Below, one piece after another: positions 53,161 to 60,838 of a stretch of 64,000 nt of DNA. A program made the translations under genes and the position numbers. The notes under the pieces are model-generated. The model searched no databases, was not told the DNA's origin, and saw only the letters and a program-made list of their open reading frames with translations. Position 1 is the stretch's first letter; each line of letters opens with the position of its first letter. Source of the stretch: Isochrysis galbana (taxonomy: Eukaryota > Haptophyta > Isochrysidales > Isochrysidaceae); the NCBI GenBank assembly GCA_018136815.1, contig CM030940.1, positions 4,195,245 to 4,259,244 of the forward strand, in the 5' to 3' direction.

Positions 53161-53325
53161 CCACACCAGACACACCACACAAGAGGGACGCTCCATTAGG
53201 GAAGGCCCCCGGGCCGGGGTGCGGCTTCGCCGAGGCCTCCTCTCCGTATGGGGTGAGTGCTGGGGGTGCCCGGGGAGGACTCCCGGGGGCGGGCTCGCGC
53301 AGCCGAATGCATGGAGGGAAGCAGC

Positions 53326-53409
53326 CACAGCAAGCAGCCCACAGCAAGCAGCCCACAGCAAGCAGCCCACAGCAAGCAGCCCACAGCAAGCAGCCCACAG
53401 CAAGCAACG
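53326..53409. repeat. 14-bp tandem repeat (ACAGCAAGCAGCCC) x6
   Basis: Six near-perfect units. Because 14 is not a multiple of three, the encoded peptide has a 14-residue period in any frame. Confidence 0.95.
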
Positions 53410-53617
53410 CGACTACTCCGACGTTCCAGGAGTCGAGCGATGGAGCGAATCGTGTGATGATCACGAGGGTGGATGGGTCAACCGCTTCCGCGCGTCTGAA
53501 GAGCTGGAGCGTTCCATCAGGCAAGCGGCATCCGAGACGACGTCGACACACGGAGCAAGTGCCGTTTCCTGGGGTGGGGGAAGTTGCGATGGTGGCGGCG
53601 GGGCTGGGGGTTCGTGG

Positions 53618-53640
53618 TAAAACCCGTCACGAAACACCAA
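53618..53640 (+). repeat. conserved motif repeat, copy 4
   Basis: TAAAACCCGTCACGAAACAC, as at 25841 and 26378, lies about 200 bp before the paired orphan ORFs. Confidence 0.8.
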
Positions 53641-53838
53641 ACGGCACTTCACAACTAGGTTTCAGTCACATTGGGGGGGGGGGTTCATCCCGAGGGTACC
53701 ACTCGGCGGAGAGGGCTGCACGAGCGATCCGACTCCGCCAGAAAGTTGTTTGGTTCCCCCCCTACTCCCTCACGCGGAAATCAACCCCTTGTACGACAAT
53801 TGCGTTTATAAAATATAATCGTTGCTACTAATTCAAAC

Positions 53839-54315
53839 ATGGGTAGCCTCTCCACCCTCGCACTCACTCATATTCCCGACACTACAGGCCCAGTGACTGG
53901 GTCAGTACATGGCTTGGTAACAAAACTTCTGAATAATCCTCTTCATCACCTCCCCGGGCGACCACCTTCTTCTCCTCCCCCCGGGCAACCTCCTCCTCCG
54001 TCCCCCTCCCCCTCTTCGCCCTCGCCGCCGCCGCCCTCGCCTATAAAGGATGCATTAGCAAGATTCAAGGGAACCCAAGAACAGTTGGACCGATTGCAAA
54101 AAGAATCGAAATCTCACAAAGGGACCCCCAAACCGGGCGAAACAGCTCAGTGGCTGTCGTACTACAGCATTTACCTCGGGATTTTAATCACCGTCTTGAA
54201 ATACCTGCAGGAACTTGCCGAAGTGAGATCGAAAGAGCTAAAACGTGAGTTACACCTGACTAAACTAACGCAAGGGTACCAAACCCATGGGTTAGCGGTT
54301 AGCCCGACATACTAG
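53839..54315 (+). CDS. orphan ORF 1 of a tight pair: Pro-rich linker and one TM segment
   Basis: This intronless protein of 158 residues starts MGSLSTLALTHIPDTTGP. Residues 40-70 are a Pro/Ser run. The second half is helical (IKDALARFKGTQEQLDRLQK), with a moderately hydrophobic segment (WLSYYSIYLGILITVLKYLQ) and a charged helix (ELAEVRSKELKRELHLTK). Outside the Pro run it is AT-rich compared with the host genes. The stop is 13 bp from the next ATG on the same strand, an operon-like spacing not expected of ordinary genes here. Confidence 0.6.
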   Translation: MGSLSTLALTHIPDTTGPVTGSVHGLVTKLLNNPLHHLPGRPPSSPPPGQPPPPSPSPSSPSPPPPSPIKDALARFKGTQEQLDRLQKESKSHKGTPKPGETAQWLSYYSIYLGILITVLKYLQELAEVRSKELKRELHLTKLTQGYQTHGLAVSPTY

Positions 54316-54328
54316 ATCTTGTGCGAAA

Positions 54329-54856
54329 ATGGCGGCTGAGTTCAAACAACGAGTGGATTATTACACAACTATGGTAAGTACCCTTGAGGAATTGGCCAAG
54401 AAAACACCCGAACCAATTTCGTTTAGGGACGCTGTCTCAAGCATTCTCGATGAGGAATGGACAGCTTTGTCTACAGCTCTGGAAGAGATTGACACATTGG
54501 AATTGGCGCTGATGAGGGGTCCCGTAACCCATATCGAGAACTACGTACTTACCAAACCTGAAGTTAGCAATCACTTAAAAAAACATCTGCGAGAATTCAA
54601 GGAAAGATACGACAAAGTCTTAGAAGCCTACTGCCCGGTATTCAATAAAAAGAAGCTGCTATTACTACGTAGCAATAACACAAAACTATACGAACTACAA
54701 CGGAAGCTAGAATTGTTCATTGAGATCGTCAGTGAGTACTCTCAAGAATATGCCGGCAAATTTATTCGTGACATTAATAAGCTAAACGAAGAATATCATG
54801 TCGTAGTCGAGGAAGCTTACAAGGTAATAATGAGTAAACAGGGAAACACCTCTTGA
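54329..54856 (+). CDS. orphan ORF 2 of a tight pair: alpha-helical protein
   Basis: This intronless protein of 175 residues starts MAAEFKQRVDYYTTMVSTLE. It is almost entirely helical with heptad-like Leu spacing (FRDAVSSILDEEWTALSTAL, KHLREFKERYDKVLEAYCPV, TKLYELQRKLELFIEIVSEY). No enzyme motif or signal peptide is seen. Composition is AT-rich. It sits between the 53618 motif and a broken b561 copy (54911). It could be a viral or mobile-element structural protein, or a captured gene; none of this is proven. Confidence 0.65.
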   Translation: MAAEFKQRVDYYTTMVSTLEELAKKTPEPISFRDAVSSILDEEWTALSTALEEIDTLELALMRGPVTHIENYVLTKPEVSNHLKKHLREFKERYDKVLEAYCPVFNKKKLLLLRSNNTKLYELQRKLELFIEIVSEYSQEYAGKFIRDINKLNEEYHVVVEEAYKVIMSKQGNTS

Positions 54857-54910
54857 AGGGCGTGTCTCCGCGAAAGAGCGGACGAGACGCCCCCGCCGAA
54901 GAGCAACCTT

Positions 54911-55345
54911 GCTCGTCAGATATTTTTGGGGGCGGGCGCGCGGAGAGAGAGAGGCACCCCCCCCCTTCCCATCCACAGCCCCTCTACCCCATCCCCCGGC
55001 GAGTAGGCTCCCCAGGCGTTGTGGATGGCACAGGCGTTGTCGAAGGAGACCCTCTCGGGGCGCGCCCTCATGCCGAGCCAAGGCGACGCCGTTCTCGTCG
55101 CGTACGGGGTGCTCCTGGGCCTCTCCTTCGGGGTGCTCGCGGGGGGGCTCATGGTAGGGTGAGAGTGAGGGAAAGGAGACCAAATGAAGGCAAGCCGCCT
55201 CCGTTCTCGTCGCGTACGTGGTGCTCCTGGGCCTCTCCTTCGGGGTGCTCGCGGGGGGGCTCATGGTAGGGTGAGAGTCCCCACAGGGAGGGGAAGAAAC
55301 CCTGAGGGAAAGGAGACCAAATGAAGGCAAGCCGCCTGGGGACCG
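54911..55345 (+). pseudogene. b561-gene fragment, rearranged
   Basis: 54911-54957 matches the leader at 33721-33770 (GCTCGTCAGATATTT and GGGCGGGCGCGCGG). From about 55040 it matches the last exon (ALSGRALMPSQGDAVL, GLSFGVLAGGLMVG). The end of the exon plus 3' flank is then repeated in tandem (55070-55190 and 55200-55340). The temptin head and three of the four helices are missing. Confidence 0.85.
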
Positions 55346-55384
55346 GAACACGTCGCCTGCCACTAGAACGCTAGAAGCCCCAAG

Positions 55385-55502
55385 CACTAAGCCCCTAATT
55401 AGCGCACGAGGGGACTAGCCGCAAGGCAGGTGGATGGAGCGAAAAGGGATGCGGGCGTGGCTGCGAAAAAGGTATGCAAGACTATTAAGAAGTTTTTTAT
55501 AC
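55385..55502 (+). mobile_element. LINE-A 3' end, 5'-truncated
   Basis: TAAGCCCCTAATTAGCGCAC, GCCGCAAGGCAGG, GGGCGTGGCTGCG and the terminus CAAGACTATTAAGAAG plus T run. Stem pairing is weak in this copy. Confidence 0.75.
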
Positions 55503-55854
55503 AAAACATGCAACTGGTTGTGATGTGACGACCGAATAAAAAATGGGAAGACTAAAGAATCCAAGATTCTTCAAGGGTGGGAGAGTCCGCGAGGGAAATA
55601 CAAAACACAAAATAGAAATCTCTCCATTGCAACGGAGGCGGAGAGCGCCTCTTGGAATAACCCGCTGCTCTATAGGGCTTGAATAAACTATGTGAAATCC
55701 CTCCTATTATCCTTGATGAGAGGGGCAACCTCTGGTGGACTGGGTGGCCTCCACACCTCCCGCCGCCCCTCTCATATATTAACATACCCACTGTCATACA
55801 GAGTAATTCGAGGCTTCCCTCTTGTTCTCGTCGGGTGGTAGCCTCTCTCAGGAG

Positions 55855-55907
55855 CAGAGAGAGAGAGAGAAAAGCGAGGAGGAAGGGACGAAAGTCGAGC
55901 TGATCGG

Positions 55908-55947
<40 letters not shown>

Positions 55948-56500
55948 GAGGAGAGGAGAGAGGAGAGGAGAGGAGAGAAGAGAGAGGGAGTAGAGAGAGA
56001 AGAGAGAGAGAGAGAAGGGGGCGGGCGGTGCCGACGGGCCGGGCAGCGCGGGGTGGAGGGGGGAGGGAGGGGGAAGAGAAGAGCCTGCATCCTCTCTCGT
56101 CTGGCTCGCCTCCGATGCTGCACGACGTACGGCAGGTGCAGGAGCAGGCAGAGGCCGCCTCCAGATCTGAGGAGGCATCCGGTGAAAGCTAGCCCACGCA
56201 CGCACACCTGGGGGGGGGGGGTGAGAGGGGGAGGGGGAGAGGAAGGGAGAGGGGGAGAGGGAGAGGGGGAAGAGGAGGAGAGGTAGGGGGTGAGGGGGAG
56301 AGGGCGAGAGGGGGGAGTGGGGGTGGGGGGGAGGGGGGGAGGAGGGAGGGAGGGAGGGAGAGAGGGATGGAGGGAGAGAGAGAGAGAAAGAAGGAGGAGG
56401 AGAAGAAGAAGAAGAAGACGACGACGACGAGGAGGAAGACGAGGAAGGAGAGAGAGAGAGTCGCAAAGTCGATGGGATAGGGCAGAGCGAGGAAGCTGAG
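55855..56500. repeat. GA/GGA microsatellite region
   Basis: (GA)n at 55860-55950, GGGA arrays at 56210-56390 and (GAA/GAC)n at 56395-56450. Long open frames here are repeat-derived. Confidence 0.9.
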
Positions 56501-56567
56501 CTAGTAAATGTGGGAAGCGAGTGGGCTGTGACCAACGACCCCCCACCCTCTTTCTTCCTTCTCTTCT

Positions 56568-57399
56568 ATGGCAGGCGACCTGCTTCTAGCCCAAGAGAGC
56601 AGCTCAGGAGAGGGAGGCTCGGGAGAGCCTGCCTCAGGAGAGCCCTCCTCAGGTGAGTGCAAGGCGAGCCAAAACGAACATCGTTGCTGCTCTAGTAGCT
56701 GCTGCTGCTGCTGTGCTGTCGCGCGCGGATGCGCTGAGCCGCTTGCATTCACTCCTAAAAGCTCTCTTGAAGTCGCTTTGGACAGCGGCCCCATGCCGCG
56801 CGCTTTCACTCGCCCCTCCTACCTTGCTGCTTTCAGGAGACACACCACCGGCTCCAGCGCTCCCGCTGCCCTCTCCGTCGGACCCACCACTACTTCCGGC
56901 GTTCCCTCTCATACCTCCGCCTTCAACACCCACGCCCACACCACTTCCACTAGCACCACCCCCATTTCCGTTTCCACCGGCACCGTCGACGGATGGGCCA
57001 CAGCCGCCGCCTTCCCTGGGACCGCTTCCACCACCCAACCCATTGCCACGGTCATCTTCTCCCCCATCTCCGTCACCTCACAGTCCCTCCCCTACACCGC
57101 CTTTACCTGCTACTCCACCTTTGCAGCCCCCGCCGAGTGTGCCGGCCCAAGGGACAAACGCTGGAATGGTTGTTGGGATCATCATTGCGGTGCTAATTGT
57201 TGTGACCTTGTTGTGTTGGTGGAATCGGCGAGCACGCGCAAGGCGTCGAAGGCAGTCGAGGGACCGACGAGGCTTCCACAATGGAAACGAGATGTTTGTG
57301 CTCTACGACGGGGGAGGGGGTGGCAGGGCGTATGGTAACACATGCACAGCCACTCCATACACGTATGGCGGGACGAGCACAAGCAATATGTACGTGTGA
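56568..57399 (+). CDS. proline-rich single-pass membrane protein
   Basis: Exons 56568-56652 and 56837-57399 join in phase (184-bp GT-AG intron), giving 215 residues. Exon 1 has a Gly/Ser/Glu repeat (SSGEGGSGEPASGEPSSG). Exon 2 has about 100 residues of Pro/Ser/Thr, like an algal wall-type extensin or pherophorin linker. It then has a TM helix (AGMVVGIIIAVLIVVTLLCWW), a basic stop-transfer (NRRARARRRRQSRDRRG) and a short Gly/Tyr tail. The sequence around the ATG (pyrimidine tract, CTATGGCAG) also reads as a splice acceptor, so a signal-peptide exon may lie upstream. A cell-surface or wall-anchoring role is likely. Confidence 0.7.
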
Positions 57400-57617
57400 C
57401 ATGCGCCCTCCACCAGCAGCGATGTGCCAGCCGACCTTGAGCTGGCACCAACTAGTCTATTCAAATTCTCGATGGAGACGACGCCACCTAATGGTGGGTC
57501 ATCTCTTGTCCCCCCTCCGTGCTGAGTGGTAAGCTCCCTACGACAACCTGTAGCCTGCAGATACGCTTTTCTGAGCTGTGAGGACTCCTTGAGATGAATC
57601 TCAACTAACTCTATAGT

Positions 57618-57890
57618 TGGTTGCGAAGAAAAACACTTCTTATAATATCCTCACCACACGCGCGGCTTTGCACAAACTTTCTCGCGGCCACGCCCGCGTC
57701 CCTTCCCACTCCCTCCACCCGCCTCACGGCTCGTCCCCTCGTGCACTACGTAGGGGCCCGGTGAACGGGGCTTTCGGTGGCAGGCGGCGTGTCCCGGTCC
57801 CCAGTGGTCTAGCCCTCTTCTCCCTCCTGCGCCACTGCGCTACCGGTTCTCAGTGTCAGTGCGTCTGTTTTCGCGAAGGCCTTTTTTGTT
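57618..57890 (-). mobile_element. LINE-A 3' UTR, 5'-truncated, diverged terminus
   Basis: The minus strand carries GGGGACCGGGACACGCCGCC, GGGCGTGGCCGCGAGAAAG, and GTGAGGATATTATAAGAAG followed by T-rich bases. Confidence 0.7.
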
Positions 57891-58010
57891 GTTAGTTCTC
57901 GTTTGCCTTCGGTTGTTTCGTGGTGGGGTGTGTTAAGGTTTTGCCGGGCGGTCGGTTTGGTGGTCGGGTTCGGTTCTTGCTCTGAAAGCCTTATATCACT
58001 TTTATATCAA

Positions 58011-58410
58011 CTAACTTTATAGTTAGACGCGATGGAGCGCGCCGGCGTGACTCCCCTCTCCTCCGGGCCCCCCGCCGAGGGCGGCCCCCACACCCCCGCA
58101 GACCAGTCGCTGGCGAAGCGGCCGCGTCCACCCTCGGAGGCTGAGCAGGTGCGTGCGACCCGGGTCGCACCACACGGCCCGTGGCCCCGGCCACAGCAAC
58201 CACAACAGCCATGCTGGCCTCCCCCATGGGAGGCAGCAGACTGCAGACCACAGGGAGTCAGCATCAGGCGGGCAAGGCCAACACTCCACTGGGTATGCGG
58301 TATGCCTTATGGCAGAGGCCCCTCTCACCCTGGCCAAGGCCGCGCCGCCTCGGCGGCGCGGCCCATGGCCGGGTGGCCCTCATTGGCACAACACATTGAC
58401 AAACAACAAC
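58011..58410 (+). mobile_element. LINE-A 5' region with hairpin
   Basis: Hairpin CTAACTTTATAGTTAG (58011-58026), GACGC-type spacer, ATG at 58032: MERAGVTPLSSGPPAE to LAKRPRPPSEAEQ. The downstream non-hairpin part (CCATGCTGGCC, GGCCGCGCCGCCTCGGCGG) matches 5000-5170 and 85-245. Beyond 58410 similarity ends. Confidence 0.85.
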
Positions 58411-59213
58411 ATCACGTATGGGTACACACTACTCTGTGACGGATTGGAGGTTACGGATGGAACAGGAGGGACCGAACGGGACGGAAGGTAGGCGGCGGCA
58501 GGCACGGCATTTCGGCCATTGGCGGGCGGGACGGGCAGACCATCTTCCATGGTTGGAGGATGGATGGCGGGCAGTGGCGAGGGCGAGCGCGAAGACGGAG
58601 CGGACATAGCGGATAGCAAGGGTGAGTGGGTGAGTGAGTGGATTTGGTTGGTGTTGTAAGATTGCTTGTTACGACTGAGCGAGAGCGAGAGCGAGAACGA
58701 GGGAGCGAGGAGCGACTGGGGCGAGGGACGAAGGCGACAGAGGCCGACAGGATACCAATCCGACGAGTCCGACAACAATCCGAGACACGCACACTCGACT
58801 TTCACCCAACATTCCTCCACACTAACGTATTTTTCCCACCTGGGCGGGGAAGACACAGAAAGAAGGAAACAAGGAAGAGAAAGCCGACAAGAGAGCGACG
58901 ATGCGACGGAAGAGCCGACGGCAAACGGCGGTTACCGCGAACGAGTAGGTAGAAAGTAAGGAGGGAATCTACGTGCGTAAACCGAAAGGGGCGAGAGGGT
59001 AGGCTTCGCGCGGGGGAAAGGTCCGCAGCGACGAACACCTACGACGAGAGCGAGAACGAGCGCGGGGGAACGACAGCAAGGAGGGACCAAAGGCAGAGCA
59101 AGGCCCAAGGGTGCAAAGGAGCGAAACAGGAGCGAGACAGGCCACAAAGGGGCGCAACGGCAAGGAGCGAGGGGCGAGTTACGAATGAAGAGTTCTACAA
59201 TTTACGAGTAAAA
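58411..59213. other. no gene supported
   Basis: The region is purine-rich with Arg/Glu/Ser-coding frames broken by stops. It may be an old ORF remnant of the adjacent element. Confidence 0.4.
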
Positions 59214-59285
59214 CTCCGCGGCAACAAGAACGACTGGGCTCGAAGACGCCTAAGGTCGGAAGTCGATCGCGGATGCGACACTCTG
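59214..59285 (-). repeat. repeat F, inverted copy
   Basis: It is the reverse complement of 4728-4803. Confidence 0.7.
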
Positions 59286-59294
59286 GCCACACAG

Positions 59295-59597
59295 AAAAAA
59301 AATCTTCTTAAAAATCTCCGCTACGTGTGCGGCATGAGGCAATGTGCGCTCGTGGACCTCCCTACTACCCAACCTTAACCCCTAACAACCCCCTTCCCCT
59401 TCGTCCTTCGTGCGGCGCGCGGCGCGCTCCCAATGGGAGCCTGGGCTGTTGTGTTGAATGCTCAGCTCCTACCTAAGGCGGGGGCTGAGGTTGGTTGTGC
59501 AGGCCCACCCAAGGGGTGTCTGCGATGGAGGGAGGGGGGCGGAAGGTAGAAGGTAGGCGCGTAAGGCCCCCATTGACCCCTACTTCTAAAAGTAGGT
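59295..59597 (-). mobile_element. SINE-like unit: hairpin 5' end joined to LINE-B 3' end
   Basis: The minus strand starts with CCTACTT-TTAG-AAGTAGG (59596-59579), GGTCA, ATG GGG GCC (ATG at 59573), CCTCCATCGCAGACACCC and GGGCCTGCACAACC. It passes directly into GGTTGTTAGGGGTTAAGG and the GCCGCACACGTAGCGG stem-loop, ending AAGAAGATTTTTTT. The whole unit is about 303 bp. Confidence 0.85.
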
Positions 59598-59835
59598 TGT
59601 TGAACCGCCGCTTGGACCCGAGAATACTAAGAAATTTATGTACGATACATGCAAGCCATGCGAAAGCAAAGGGCACAATGGGCCCGGCCTAATTCATTCT
59701 TCTACTCTTGCCTCACTCTGGCCAAAGTGAGCTATCAACCAAAACTGCCGCCACCCGCCACCCGCAAGACGCAGTGCGCAAAAAGGCGTACAGACGCCCA
59801 AATAGCGAGCGGTCGGCTGAAGGCAAATCTCGTGC

Positions 59836-60240
59836 ACTAAGTTTATACTTGGTTGACCCATGGGGGGGCACGAGCCCCCCCCTCTCTCCACTCCTCCCCT
59901 GCCATGGGGGAGGAACCACCCATCCTCCTGGCATGCCTGATGGCTTGCCAGGAGGCCACTGCCCTACTGACCCACTCCCTTCCCTACAGGCTCGCCCCAT
60001 TCGCCCATCCTGGCCCCTCGTGACCAGCCCATTGCTCCAACCCCCACTCCCCCCCTGGTCGACAGGCAGACAGGTGCAGACTGGGGGCCCTAGAGGCTCG
60101 GGAGCGCCAGCGAGGGAGAGGCAGGGGAGGCCAGGGCCCAGCCCCAGCCTCCTCTGCCCCTGAGCTGGCCTCCAGGAGCCTCCAGGGGCCGCCAGAGGGC
60201 AGCTGGAGGCCTGCCGCAGGCGCGCCATCGCGCGTGCCGC
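59836..60240 (+). mobile_element. hairpin-led retroelement 5' unit
   Basis: ACTAAGTTTATACTTGGT (59836-59853), the same hairpin as at 4816, then TGACCC and ATG GGG GGG (ATG at 59860). GGGAGAGGCAGGGGAGGCC (60110-60128) and CAGCCCCAGCCT are shared with the 17.8-kb and 41.1-kb units. The 3' border is not resolved. Confidence 0.7.
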
Positions 60241-60399
60241 AGGAGAGGGGAGAGAGAGCGCGGAAAAGGGGGTGGGCGCGAGCGAGAGCTCCGCCCACCG
60301 GAAAATCGGTAAGTCTCGCGCCTGTTTACAGGATAAGACGAGACAGAGGGGGCCGCCCACTCGGAGACACAGGAGGAAGGGGGGGAAAGATCACCGGGG

Positions 60400-60597
60400 G
60401 GTGGCGCGGGCCACCGGACCATATCTAAGCCCTCCACCCCAATCCCCCTAGTAGTGTACGGGGGGAGCCGCCTGATGGCGGGGGGAGAAGGGCCGGGGAA
60501 TGGGGGTGTAGAGAGTATGCTACGTGCTACTTGTAGTGGGTAGTGGTTCCATTCGCCGCGAGTGCGGTAAGAATATTAAAAGGTTTTTTTTTGAAGG
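60400..60597 (+). mobile_element. LINE 3' end, 5'-truncated
   Basis: GGACCATATCTAAGCCC, GGGGTGTAGAGAGTATGCTA, GGTAGTGGTTCCATTCGCCG and the terminus GTAAGAATATTAAAAGG with T run. Confidence 0.75.
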
Positions 60598-60838
60598 CAA
60601 ATCTCGTGTGTGTGTCGCGGCTCTTGATGTTCAGCTACAACGACGGCCAGGCGCACGTAGTCCTCAGTTGCAGAGCATGCATTCGGATTCACAGCCGAGC
60701 CTGGGACGCTCAAGCAAGTGTGGCTCTACCGAGTCACGAGCAACACACCACGCACGCTGTCCGTTTCCAACATGTGGTCGTGCTTCTTACACCACGGTGC
60801 GAGTTGTGAGAGGGCCTAGAGCACTAGCCCACCGTGCG

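Larger units (their letters stand above)
52519..53270 (+). mobile_element. LINE-A 5' region, interrupted by a TIR transposon
   Basis: Hairpin CTATCAGTAAACTGATAG (52519-52536), GGTC, ATG at 52541 (MERTPPPPSLAAAA, PLSPKRPRQDD). The 5' region continues to 52770, is interrupted by 52771-53152, and resumes at 53161 with CACACCAGACAC and GCTCCATTAGGG, matching 5065-5100. The interruption duplicated TCTCACAG. The downstream border is unclear. Confidence 0.8.
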
